From Halobacillus litoralis (GTDB taxonomy: Bacteria; Bacillota; Bacilli; Bacillales; Halobacillaceae): a stretch of 64,000 nucleotides of DNA. The position numbers and the translations under genes were made by a program. The notes below the pieces were generated by a model. It was given only the letters and a program-made list of their open reading frames with translations. It was not told the origin of the DNA and searched no databases. The stretch is from the NCBI RefSeq assembly GCF_004101865.1, contig NZ_CP026118.1, forward strand, positions 3,799,001 through 3,863,000. The letters are read 5' to 3'. Shown here in pieces: positions 28,363 through 37,366 of the stretch (position 1 is the first letter of the stretch; each line of letters starts with the position of its first letter).

Positions 28363-28809
28363 CTATTTAGACGTAATAGCTTCAGCAATTTCTTGATGAG
28401 TCATTCCTGAATTCAGAGTTGCTTGTCCTATTTGGATAAATCGACTGTAATCATTTTCTTTCATGAAGGTTTCAAAAGCATTGGCATCATCGATAATATT
28501 AGCCTGTTGCAGCTTTTGACTGATTTCTGTTGAGTTTGTCCCACTTACAATATCGATAGAAAAAGTGACATGGGTGCTCTTTTCTTTTTCCTTATCGCTC
28601 GATCTAGCTGTAGTTTGTTGCTGAGCTTCCCATTCTTCATTGCTTACAACGTGGTACCCGTCCTCTTCTAATTGAGAAATCATTTTCTCTGTCCCAAGGG
28701 ATTTTTCCTTCACCTCGACAGAAGGCTCTTCTGAATTCCAATAGGTGATTCCGACAACAATGGCAGCTGTTAATAATCCTATAGAATAAGAACGGATCAA
28801 ATGCTTCAT
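28363..28809 (-). CDS. Membrane-anchored protein with MltG/YceG-like N-domain motif
   Basis: An N-terminal hydrophobic anchor (about residues 8-25) and a charged linker with a predicted coil lead to a C-terminal segment. That segment reads TEISQKLQQANIIDDANAF and LNSGMTHQEIAEAIT, the pattern found ahead of the catalytic domain of endolytic transglycosylase MltG. The catalytic domain itself is absent, so it probably binds or senses and does not cut. The place corresponds to yqzC/yqzD in B. subtilis. Its ATG overlaps the stop of the upstream gene by 1 bp (TAATG). Confidence 0.7.
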   Translation of the reverse strand: MKHLIRSYSIGLLTAAIVVGITYWNSEEPSVEVKEKSLGTEKMISQLEEDGYHVVSNEEWEAQQQTTARSSDKEKEKSTHVTFSIDIVSGTNSTEISQKLQQANIIDDANAFETFMKENDYSRFIQIGQATLNSGMTHQEIAEAITSK

Positions 28810-29192
28810 TATTGGACACCTTCGCTTTTTTGCTGTTGGACCAATGATTGAATGTCATGTTCGCTCAAATTCGTCTGTTTAGCTATGTAATGAGGCTTAT
28901 ATCCTTTTTTATACATAGAAAGGACCGTGTCTACAAGAGGTAACTGTTTTGATGTTTCTGGCTTGGGAGCAGGCTGTTTCATGATTTCTTCTGTTACATC
29001 TTCTGCTAGCAGCTCTTCTTCCAATACCTTCATCTTTTTCTTCATCTGATAATTGTTTTGCATCATCGTCATCGACACCTGCTCAATTTGACTTTCAATC
29101 CCCTTCATACGATCATTCATGAAAAATGAGAGAATGAATAAAACGATGGCGACGGCTGCAATTGTTCCTAAAGCATATAACAAATTGATCAC
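28809..29192 (-). CDS. Small membrane-anchored coiled-coil protein (yqzC/yqzD locus)
   Basis: Function unknown. A membrane segment at residues 3-24 is followed by a coiled coil (about 30-65) and a C-terminal helix-turn-helix-like part, KKGYKPHYIAKQTNLSEHDI, similar in style to resolvase or sigma region HTH ends. It forms a coupled pair with the gene at 28363. Both are on the minus strand with their own promoter, not resolved here. Length is 127 aa. Confidence 0.65.
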   Translation of the reverse strand: MINLLYALGTIAAVAIVLFILSFFMNDRMKGIESQIEQVSMTMMQNNYQMKKKMKVLEEELLAEDVTEEIMKQPAPKPETSKQLPLVDTVLSMYKKGYKPHYIAKQTNLSEHDIQSLVQQQKSEGVQ

Positions 29193-29276
29193 TCCTTATT
29201 TGTTCCACGTTTATTTATATCATAGATATACTTGCATGGCTATGGGACTTTTCATAGGTTTTACGTGAATATCCAC

Positions 29277-29305
29277 TTGAAAGGGGGCAGTGTTTTTGTT
29301 ATTAT
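29277..29305 (+). promoter_or_regulatory. Promoter of rpmG
   Basis: TTGAAA (29277-29282), a 17-bp spacer and TATTAT (29300-29305). No Zur-type palindrome was seen near it. Confidence 0.65.
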
Positions 29306-29361
29306 AAACAAGTCTGATAATGTGGATAAGACAGTGAAAAGATTGATTAGGAGGAATAATG

Positions 29362-29511
29362 ATGCGCGTAAACATTACACTTGCTTGCACTGAAACTGGT
29401 GACCGCAATTATATTAGTACAAAAAACAAGCGTAAAAACCCTGAACGTTTGGAGCTTATGAAATATAGCCCACGCGTAGGGAAACACACGCTTCACCGTG
29501 AAACTAAGTAA
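29362..29511 (+). CDS. rpmG: Ribosomal protein L33, zinc-free (C-minus) form
   Basis: A 49-residue 50S subunit protein, starting [17 protein letters not shown] and ending [14 protein letters not shown] ([10 protein letters not shown]). In zinc-binding L33 the positions are CxEC and YCP; here they read CTET and YSP, so only one Cys remains and no zinc ribbon can form. TTAGGAGGA precedes ATG 29362. It is monocistronic, with its own promoter and terminator. The place matches rpmGA, but the sequence is of the zinc-sparing type. Confidence 0.95.
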   Translation: MRVNITLACTETGDRNYISTKNKRKNPERLELMKYSPRVGKHTLHRETK

Positions 29512-29541
29512 AACAGTAGGATTATTTCCTACTGTTTTTTT
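29512..29541 (+). terminator. Terminator after rpmG
   Basis: AACAGTAGGA pairs with TCCTACTGTT directly after the stop codon, followed by TTTTT. Confidence 0.9.
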
Positions 29542-29549
29542 CTTAGGGA

Positions 29550-29578
29550 TTGATAATATAACTGTTAGTGGATATTAA
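29550..29578 (+). promoter_or_regulatory. Promoter of yqgN with a 150-nt uncharacterised leader
   Basis: TTGATA (29550-29555), 17 bp, TATTAA (29573-29578). The transcript would start near 29585 and run about 150 nt before the gene. The leader contains GGAGG (29586-29590) complementary to CCTCC (29634-29638) and CCCTC/GAGGG further on. No known riboswitch was recognised. Confidence 0.5.
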
Positions 29579-29738
29579 GCTTGTGGAGGCTGACGGGGCG
29601 ATTTCGCATGTGTTTAACTCAGGCTCTTGAGGTCCTCCCCCTCATTCTGGGTAAAAGAGGGCCTATCGTTTTCTGTTGAACTAATACATAGAAGGGTTTT
29701 TATATAACTATTCCTATACATGAAAACGGGGTGGAAAT

Positions 29739-30308
29739 ATGGACAAAACGGAATGGAGATTCGTCGGTAAAAACATCCTGCAGAAAATAACGCTTAAAGA
29801 TAAACAAAAGATGGAAGCTGTCATGTATGCCCACTTATTCGACAGTCCCCTTTGGAAGGAAGCTGACGTTGTAGGGGTGACGCTGTCCCAATCACATGAA
29901 TGGGCGACAGAAGATATCATTGAAGAAGGATGGAAGGCCAATAAGATCATCGCAGCTCCTAAGTGTATTCCTGAAAATAAACAAATGCAGTTCTACCAGC
30001 TCGATGATTATGATCAATTGGAAAAGGTGTATTTTGGTCTGAAAGAACCTGATCCGGAGCGTTCTGAGAAAGTGAATAAAGATGATATAGACCTCCTCCT
30101 TGTACCTGGGTTATTGTTTGATGAGCGAGGCTACAGGATCGGGTATGGTGGGGGTTATTATGATCGGTTTATTGAAGGATACCTTGGGAAAACAGTGATG
30201 ATTGCTTCTGAGAAACAAAAACAGTCAGGTCTTCCTGTAGAAGAATTTGACCAAAGAGTAGAATATGTCCTGACTGAGAATGGGATACGTGGAACGTACA
30301 CTTTTTAA
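29739..30308 (+). CDS. yqgN: 5-formyltetrahydrofolate cyclo-ligase
   Basis: ATP-dependent conversion of 5-formyl-THF to 5,10-methenyl-THF, recycling a dead-end folate. The family signature is GYRIGYGGGYYDRFIEG (about residues 131-147), the ATP/substrate loop, preceded by LLLVPGLLFDERG. Length is 189 aa. It is not in an operon with rpmG because a terminator separates them. The ATG at 29739 follows GGGGTGG. Confidence 0.93.
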   Translation: MDKTEWRFVGKNILQKITLKDKQKMEAVMYAHLFDSPLWKEADVVGVTLSQSHEWATEDIIEEGWKANKIIAAPKCIPENKQMQFYQLDDYDQLEKVYFGLKEPDPERSEKVNKDDIDLLLVPGLLFDERGYRIGYGGGYYDRFIEGYLGKTVMIASEKQKQSGLPVEEFDQRVEYVLTENGIRGTYTF

Positions 30309-30376
30309 CAAAACGTCCATAATTTTTCTATGAAATGTGAATTACTGAGCAAACCTTCGCAGTATAATGGGAGTAA

Positions 30377-31380
<1,004 letters not shown>

Positions 31381-31381
<1 letters not shown>

Positions 31382-31402
31382 CCTCATCTAACGAAATGAG
31401 GT
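31381..31402 (+). other. Hairpin that covers the ribosome binding site of the small gene after ldh
   Basis: ACCTCAT (31381-31387) pairs exactly with ATGAGGT (31396-31402), whose GAGGT is the ribosome binding site for the ATG at 31410. There is no U-run, so it is not a terminator. It may lower translation of the downstream gene. Confidence 0.5.
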
Positions 31403-31409
31403 GGGTGAA

Positions 31410-31595
31410 ATGCGTCAATTACTCCGGTGGGGGTTGATTATAAGTACTGCAGGTGTGTCTTTATATAAATATCGCTATAAAGCATTGGATATTGTTACAA
31501 GAATTCCAGCACTGCGAAAAGTTTTCGTTCGACTCTCCATGAATATTCCATGGGTCAGGCAAAAATTTCTTTCACAAATGTTTCGAGGTCGTTAA
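31410..31595 (+). CDS. Small basic protein with one hydrophobic segment, unknown
   Basis: 61 residues, MRQLLRWGLIIS at the start, then a short hydrophobic stretch and a basic tail ending FRGR. No family recognised. ATG 31410 follows GAGGTG, 28 bp after ldh, so cotranscription with ldh is likely. A good terminator follows. Codon use looks ordinary. Confidence 0.65.
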   Translation: MRQLLRWGLIISTAGVSLYKYRYKALDIVTRIPALRKVFVRLSMNIPWVRQKFLSQMFRGR

Positions 31596-31606
31596 TGTAT
31601 TGACAA

Positions 31607-31635
31607 GCTGTCAGGCTAACACCTGGCGGCTTTTT
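31607..31635 (+). terminator. Terminator after ldh and the small gene
   Basis: GCTGTCAGG pairs (two G-U) with CCTGGCGGC, followed by TTTTT. Confidence 0.75.
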
Positions 31636-31797
31636 CATCGTGTAGTGAGAGGGTGACTTCGCTATATGATTTCTCTTAAGATTGAGGAAGATAACTTCGA
31701 CTGCTGAAAATACAAAGAGTGTGTTTTTTATAAAGCTGATGGATGGTTCTGCTGGATGTGAAAATGGTATGATGTTAGGCATGAAGGGGGAAGAAGT

Positions 31798-33327
31798 GTG
31801 TTCATTCAGCAAGAGTTTTACTTATGGAAATTGACATACGATCTTGTTATCGGCCAAGATTTTCAAGTATTGCATATGAATACGGAAGAAGGAGAAGTGT
31901 GGCTCGAGAAAGGTTCCAAATGGAAAACCCATGTCGTTCGCCTGAAGCATAAACAGATCAACTGGAGAAGTGAGCTGAAAAGAGATGTAGAGGCCACTTA
32001 TGAACAATTGAAAAATAACCGCCAGCTTTTTCGTGGCGGAAAGGTCCACTTACATAGTTTATATATATCTGAACATCCGCCGGTAGATGAATGGGAGGAT
32101 ATTACGGAACAGCTTCCGGATTCAAAAATACCTACAAGGCTTTATTACTTATCTGATAGCAATAAAGATAAAGAGAAGTCACGTTTCTACGATACAGTTG
32201 GTTTGAATGAACCATTGATTGATCAACACATCAATGAACAAGAAATGGAAGCGATGATTCCATATATTAAGCAACAGGTCGTCAGTCAGGATCGAACTCA
32301 GAAGAAACGAATGCAATCTTTATTTGAGTTCGGTAAACCGAGAATAACCTATGTTTTATTGATGTTGAATATACTGATCTTTACGTATGTGGAGTGGAAG
32401 GGGGACAGCACCTCTGTTCTTACCCTGATTGAGTTTGGTGCAAAATACAACCCTGCCATTATATCTGGGGAATGGTGGCGGATCGCAACATCCATGTTTT
32501 TGCATATTGGTACTTTGCATTTATTGATGAATATGTTTGCGTTATTTTATTTAGGTACAGCTGTGGAGAAGATTTACGGCACTTGGCGTTTTTTCGTCAT
32601 TTATATGCTGGCTGGTATCTTCGGCGGGGTGGCAAGTTTCATGTTGAATCCCCATGTGGCCGCTGGTGCTTCAGGTGCAATTTTTGGTTTGTTTGGTGCG
32701 CTTCTCTATTTCGGGGTTCAGCATAAGCGTTTGTTTTTCCGGACAATGGGGTGGAATTTATTATTTATTATCGGCTTGAATATCGTCTTTGGATTACTTG
32801 TCCCTCAAGTGGATAACGGAGCCCATATGGGAGGATTGATAGGTGGCTTCCTGGCTTCGGCACTTATTAATATGCCAGGGCAAAAAAATAAAAAGCTGCA
32901 GAGTTCAGCTTTCCTCCTTTATCTTATAATACTGGGAGCAATGGTCTTTATGGGGGCGACCAGCATCTTTAATGGCGAGCAGACATTATCCCAAGTCCAG
33001 GAAACTCAAGAACTCAATCAAAAGGAAGCCTATGATATTGTAATAGAAAAGACGACAGCCGCCCTCGATGATCCTGGGGAATATGAAGCGGAATTACTGT
33101 TTAATCGTTCCTATGCTTATTATCAAACAGAGGAAATCGATCGAGCACGTAAAGACTTACATGCAGTCATCGATCTTGCTCCTGATATGGCTGAGGCACA
33201 TTATAACTTAGCTCTTTTATACCAGAGTGAAGGTGAATTGGAAAAAGCGGGTGAACATGCCGCTACAGCCGTTGACTTGAAACCAGACCAGGAGGATTTC
33301 CAAAATTTAAATAAAGAACTTCAATAG
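31798..33327 (+). CDS. gluP: Rhomboid intramembrane protease GluP with C-terminal TPR
   Basis: Serine protease that cuts within membrane helices; in B. subtilis YqgP acts on the magnesium transporter MgtE with FtsH. A cytosolic domain of about 180 residues comes first. Six to seven membrane segments follow, with the catalytic Ser in AAGASGAIFGLFG and the catalytic His in NGAHMGGLIGGFL. TPR-type repeats (about 400-505) close the protein. GTG 31798 follows AAGGGGG by 7 nt. Length is 509 aa. The 3' end overlaps the converging gene by 7 bp. Confidence 0.93.
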   Translation: MFIQQEFYLWKLTYDLVIGQDFQVLHMNTEEGEVWLEKGSKWKTHVVRLKHKQINWRSELKRDVEATYEQLKNNRQLFRGGKVHLHSLYISEHPPVDEWEDITEQLPDSKIPTRLYYLSDSNKDKEKSRFYDTVGLNEPLIDQHINEQEMEAMIPYIKQQVVSQDRTQKKRMQSLFEFGKPRITYVLLMLNILIFTYVEWKGDSTSVLTLIEFGAKYNPAIISGEWWRIATSMFLHIGTLHLLMNMFALFYLGTAVEKIYGTWRFFVIYMLAGIFGGVASFMLNPHVAAGASGAIFGLFGALLYFGVQHKRLFFRTMGWNLLFIIGLNIVFGLLVPQVDNGAHMGGLIGGFLASALINMPGQKNKKLQSSAFLLYLIILGAMVFMGATSIFNGEQTLSQVQETQELNQKEAYDIVIEKTTAALDDPGEYEAELLFNRSYAYYQTEEIDRARKDLHAVIDLAPDMAEAHYNLALLYQSEGELEKAGEHAATAVDLKPDQEDFQNLNKELQ

Positions 33328-34181
33328 TACTGGAGCAGTTGATGTTTCTTGCCGGTGTCATCTTCATACAGGACCATCAAATGTTTACCGTTTTTATCAA
33401 ATAAGATGAGAGGAATGTAGCTTTGGATCGGGTGGGATGACTTTGTATCACTGATTCCAAGAATATAATTTTTATAGAGACCTTCCCACAGTTGGCCTTT
33501 GATCCTGGCAAAATTTTCTTCTGTTGTGCCAGGGAAGGTTTTTTCTTTAAAATCTGCTAATTCGGTCAACGGAACTAAGGTGTAGTTATCTTTTTGGATT
33601 TGATAATGTCTCAGCAATTCTTCCCATTGAGCTTCAATTTGCTGTGTAATGGTATGATCAAGCCTTTCTTTCCACTCTTCTTCTTCAGGATCTGAAGGTT
33701 TTTTGAAGGCAGTAGTACTGGAATGTGGGGAATCTATGACATATAATTCATCTTTTGAAGTAGCTTGTATACTTTTGATCGGGTCATCGCCTTCATGAAT
33801 TTCTCCATGATGGAAAGAGATGGCCTGGTATTTTTGGCTATCTTCTCCATGTATGCTCGTCTCTTTTTTTATTTCAGAAACGTTTTCTTCCCATTTACTC
33901 ACAACACCTTTAAGGCGTCCGTTCACATATAAAAGAGACACGTCTTGTCGCAAATACATAGGGCCGTCACTTTCAGAGGAGACGTCCCAAAGGACCTCGT
34001 ATTCATCCGCATCTTCTTGTGCTGAAAAATTTAACGTGGTTGCAAACTTGCTGAAACCTCGTTCTTCATCTAAAGGAAAATATTTGACCACAGATTCTTC
34101 CTGAAAATATTGTGTGTATAAGGCTATGATAATAGCTAAGGCTAACGGACCCAATACCCAGAACAACCAAACTTTTTTCAC
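33321..34181 (-). CDS. Membrane-anchored extracytoplasmic protein, unknown function
   Basis: An uncleaved or cleaved N-terminal hydrophobic segment (about residues 3-22) is followed by a ~260-residue soluble domain rich in Glu, Asp and Lys. I recognise no domain. The sequence ends with KKHQLLQYY. It is monocistronic on the minus strand, and its stop lies inside the end of gluP, with no terminator visible in the overlap. Length is 286 aa. A role in the envelope is inferred only from topology. Confidence 0.65.
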   Translation of the reverse strand: MKKVWLFWVLGPLALAIIIALYTQYFQEESVVKYFPLDEERGFSKFATTLNFSAQEDADEYEVLWDVSSESDGPMYLRQDVSLLYVNGRLKGVVSKWEENVSEIKKETSIHGEDSQKYQAISFHHGEIHEGDDPIKSIQATSKDELYVIDSPHSSTTAFKKPSDPEEEEWKERLDHTITQQIEAQWEELLRHYQIQKDNYTLVPLTELADFKEKTFPGTTEENFARIKGQLWEGLYKNYILGISDTKSSHPIQSYIPLILFDKNGKHLMVLYEDDTGKKHQLLQYY

Positions 34182-34356
34182 GTTATCCTCTCCTTAAGCT
34201 TCCTTTCTTTCTGACGGGTATGTATACAGATAGATATGATAGATCTTTCTTGGACATGCAAGGGAATTCAAGAGAAAGAGGCTTCTCATGTTTCTGCGTA
34301 TGTTTTCTTCTATTTAGAAAAAGCTAAATGGTAGCAGGCAGCAGGGAGGGAACGTC

Positions 34357-35808
34357 ATGGAAGAACAGCTTTTGTTTGATAACTATGAGAAAAATGTCTC
34401 CTACATGCGGGAAAGACTTGGTGTGGATGAAAGTTTTGATATGATCCATTTAGACTTGGTGTATGCAGGAAGAGGCATGTCGCTATTTCTCGTGGATGGG
34501 TTCGTCAAAGATGAGATACTGCATTATTTGATGAAATTGCTTTCTCGTTTAGATAAAGAACAGCTTGATCCAGATCCCTTAGAGCAATTGTTGAAAACGC
34601 ACTTACCCTATGTGGAGCTGGATGAACAAAAGGATTTGAATAAAGCGGCTGATAATGTTTTAGCCGGGCCAACGGCTCTTCTTGTTGAAGGTGTAGATAA
34701 GATCATCATGATTGATGCCAGGACTTATCCAGTCCGTGGACCAAAAGAGCCTGATTTAGAGAGAGTTGTTCGTGGCTCAAGAGATGGTTTTGTTGAAACA
34801 ATTGTATTCAACACAGCTTTGACGAGACGACGGGTCAGGGACAGATCATTACGGATGGAATATCTCAAAATCGGACGTCGTTCACAAACCGATGTGTGCT
34901 TGTGTTATTTGAAAGATATTGCGGAGACGGATCGGATCGAACACTTACAGAGAGTTTTGCAGGAAATCGATACGGATGCTCTGCCAATGGCTGAAAAGAC
35001 AATCGAAGAATATATAAGTGGTCAGCATTGGAACCCTTATCCAGTGGTTCGCTATACCGAAAGGCCGGATACGGCAGCGGCTCACCTTTACGAAGGACAC
35101 ATATTGATCATCATTGATGGATCACCGAGTGTGATGATCACGCCAGCGACTTTTTGGCATCACCTCCAGCATGCGGAAGAATATCGCCAAAAACCACTTG
35201 TAGGAGCATACCTCCGCTGGGTTCGTTTTTTTGCATTTTTTGCTTCGATTTTCATTTTACCTTTATATTTTCTGGTATCAAAACAACCTGTCCTCCTTCC
35301 GGAAAATTTATCCTTTATCGGCCCTTCAGAAGCGGGGACCATCCCTTTGATTGTCCAGTTTCTTATTGCCGAAGTTGGAATTGATATGTTGAGGATGGCA
35401 GCCATCCATACGCCTTCCTCTCTCGGAACCGCTTTGGGTTTGGTGGCCGCTATATTAATCGGTCAAGTGGCTGTAGATGTAGGATTGTTTTCAAGCGAAG
35501 TCGTCTTGTATTTAGCATTAGCTGCTATTGGAACTTTTGCTACTCCAAGTTACGAAATAGGACTCGCAGATCGAATATCAAGGCTTGCTTTATTACTTGT
35601 CACAGGCTTGTTCGGTGTAAAAGGTTATGTAATCGGGGTCACCTTCTGGTTGCTTTACCTTTCTCACATGCAAACATTTAAAACTCCTTACCTATGGCCT
35701 TTCATGCCATTTTCCTGGAAGCCATTGAGAGATGTCTTGATTCGGTCCCCTATTCCACTTAAAAACAGAAGACCGGCCTTTCTTCATCCAAAAGACCCTG
35801 ACCGATGA
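34357..35808 (+). CDS. Spore germination protein of the GerA/SpoVAF family
   Basis: Homologue of germinant-receptor A subunits, most like SpoVAF (short N-domain, 483 aa). The soluble N-terminal part (about 1-290) includes LVEGVDKIIMIDARTYPVRG and the conserved EPDLERVVRGSRDGFVET. Four to five membrane segments follow, with PSSLGTALGLVAAILIGQVAVD. Such proteins sit in the spore inner membrane and help ion release at germination. SpoVAF partners FigP (YqhR), and a yqhR gene is present at 60660. AGGGAGG precedes ATG 34357. No sigma-G promoter could be fixed with confidence. Confidence 0.88.
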   Translation: MEEQLLFDNYEKNVSYMRERLGVDESFDMIHLDLVYAGRGMSLFLVDGFVKDEILHYLMKLLSRLDKEQLDPDPLEQLLKTHLPYVELDEQKDLNKAADNVLAGPTALLVEGVDKIIMIDARTYPVRGPKEPDLERVVRGSRDGFVETIVFNTALTRRRVRDRSLRMEYLKIGRRSQTDVCLCYLKDIAETDRIEHLQRVLQEIDTDALPMAEKTIEEYISGQHWNPYPVVRYTERPDTAAAHLYEGHILIIIDGSPSVMITPATFWHHLQHAEEYRQKPLVGAYLRWVRFFAFFASIFILPLYFLVSKQPVLLPENLSFIGPSEAGTIPLIVQFLIAEVGIDMLRMAAIHTPSSLGTALGLVAAILIGQVAVDVGLFSSEVVLYLALAAIGTFATPSYEIGLADRISRLALLLVTGLFGVKGYVIGVTFWLLYLSHMQTFKTPYLWPFMPFSWKPLRDVLIRSPIPLKNRRPAFLHPKDPDR

Positions 35809-35824
35809 GCGGTCAGGGTTTTTT
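35796..35824 (+). terminator. Terminator at the end of the SpoVAF-like gene
   Basis: CCCTGACCG pairs exactly with CGGTCAGGG around ATGAG and is followed by TTTTTT. The stop codon is in the loop. Confidence 0.9.
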
Positions 35825-35874
35825 GCGTTTTCAATCTAGTTATCTATTGGTATAATAAGAGAAGGTGATGTGAC

Positions 35875-36111
35875 GTGAGAACAATTTATGATGTACAACA
35901 ATTTCTGAAGAAGTTCGGTACTATTATATACGTAGGTGATCGTATAGCCGATCTTGAATTGATGGAAGACGAAGTCCGTGAGTTGTATAAATCACAATGT
36001 ATGACCATTGAGGACTATCAGATGGCTATCTTGTTGCTGCGAAGTGAAATGACGCGGCTACGGGATCGGAAGAAGGGGGAAGAAGACCGGTGGGACAAAC
36101 GTTTTATTTAG
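35875..36111 (+). CDS. yqgQ: YqgQ family protein (DUF910)
   Basis: Small three-helix protein of 78 residues, with the family pattern TIYDVQQFLKKFGTIIYVGDR. It is suggested to bind nucleic acids by fold, but the role is unknown. GTG 35875 follows GAAGGTGATG. It overlaps glcK by 22 bp, so the two are translationally coupled, as in other Bacillaceae (yqgQ-glcK). Confidence 0.9.
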   Translation: MRTIYDVQQFLKKFGTIIYVGDRIADLELMEDEVRELYKSQCMTIEDYQMAILLLRSEMTRLRDRKKGEEDRWDKRFI

Positions 36112-37049
36112 GGGCAGATATTGGTGGTACGACCGTGAAATTAGCAGTTCTTCAAGAAGACGGTACAATCGTTGAAAAGTGGGAAATTCCGACAAATACA
36201 GAAGAGCAAGGGAAATCTATACCATCAGATATTGCCAAAGCGATCGATGATAAACTGGGGCACCTGCAGATTGAAAAGAATAATCTCGCAGGAATCGGTG
36301 CGGGCGCTCCTGGATTTGTTGACACGAAAACCGGTTACATACATGAGGCCGTAAATATAGGATGGAAAGACTTTGCTTTCGGGGAGCGCTTGAGTGAACT
36401 GACTGGCCTTCCAGTCTGGGTCGATAATGATGCAAACCTTGCCGCTTTAGGTGAAAACTGGCTGGGAGCTGGTGAAGGTTGCAGTGAACTGATTGCCGTG
36501 ACACTTGGAACAGGTGTGGGTGGCGGCATCATCGCTAATGGTAACGTTTTGAACGGTGCTAATGGCACGGCGGCTGAATTAGGTCATGTCACAGTAGTTC
36601 CAGACGGTGGCGCCCCTTGTAATTGTGGGAAAACCGGTTGTTTAGAAACGGAGGCTTCGGCTACCGGTATTGTGAGAAAGGCGAAAGAAATCGTGGCAAA
36701 ATATCCTGAATCTTCTCTACACAAAACCATGGCAACAGGCCAGTTGACAGCAAAAGACGTTTTCGAAGCTGTTGAAGCCGGCGATACACCAGCGGAACAA
36801 GTATTAAAAGACGTATCCGACGTATTGGGAATGGCCATTGCTAATATGGCTATAGCCATCAATCCGGAAAAAATAGTGATCGGGGGTGGAGTTTCTCAAG
36901 CTGGTCGTTTACTGTTAGACCCTTTGGAGGTCGCTTACAGAAAATACGCATTGCGCAGAACAGCTGAGGCGTCCAGTTTTGACCTGGCAGAGCTTGGCAA
37001 TGATGCAGGAGTCATCGGAGGCTGCTACTTAGTTAAGAAGAATAGGTGA
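36090..37049 (+). CDS. glcK: Glucokinase (ROK family)
   Basis: ATP-dependent phosphorylation of glucose, cytosolic. The N-terminal phosphate-binding motif is GADIGGTTVKLAV. The active-site Asp is in WVDNDANLAALGE. The ROK zinc site is visible as CNCGKTGCLE preceded by GHVTVVPDG. Length is 319 aa. GTG 36090 lies 9 nt after AAGGGGGAAG inside yqgQ. It ends at a terminator. Confidence 0.95.
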   Translation: MGQTFYLGADIGGTTVKLAVLQEDGTIVEKWEIPTNTEEQGKSIPSDIAKAIDDKLGHLQIEKNNLAGIGAGAPGFVDTKTGYIHEAVNIGWKDFAFGERLSELTGLPVWVDNDANLAALGENWLGAGEGCSELIAVTLGTGVGGGIIANGNVLNGANGTAAELGHVTVVPDGGAPCNCGKTGCLETEASATGIVRKAKEIVAKYPESSLHKTMATGQLTAKDVFEAVEAGDTPAEQVLKDVSDVLGMAIANMAIAINPEKIVIGGGVSQAGRLLLDPLEVAYRKYALRRTAEASSFDLAELGNDAGVIGGCYLVKKNR

Positions 37050-37055
37050 AAAAAT

Positions 37056-37081
37056 TGGAGCTTTTTCAGCTCCATTTTTTT
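37056..37081 (+). terminator. Terminator after glcK
   Basis: TGGAGCT pairs with AGCTCCA, followed by TTTTTTT. Confidence 0.85.
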
Positions 37082-37226
37082 ATTGTCGCAGTCATAAATA
37101 TTTCCTCTTTGTCTTATTTTGTAAAGGATTTTTAATGTGAGAGACTTCCAATTCTAATGTTCTTTTATTATGATGGGAAAGACACTGGAACATTATTTTA
37201 CAAATGTTGGTTTCTGCTGATTTTCA

Positions 37227-37253
37227 TGAAACCTTTCTGGTGGTTAATTCGTC
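37227..37253 (+). promoter_or_regulatory. ECF-sigma (sigma-M-like) promoter of ltaS
   Basis: TGAAAC (37227-37232), 17 bp, CGTC (37250-37253). B. subtilis ltaSA is sigma-M dependent, so motif and gene agree. A TATAAT at 37255-37260 overlaps it and could support a sigma-A promoter with a poor -35. Confidence 0.65.
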
Positions 37254-37366
37254 ATATAATAAGAACGAGTTTAATATTGATTATAAGTGGAAATTGTAAA
37301 AAGAGATATGGAATTGGGTAAACGTATGTCTCGTTGGCCTGGTAACGTAGTAGAGGAGGAACCATC

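Noticed and set aside
29544..29738. 6S RNA beside the 5-formyl-THF cyclo-ligase gene
   Set aside because: Synteny suggests it, but a closing stem and central bubble could not be drawn, and the length before the gene is short.
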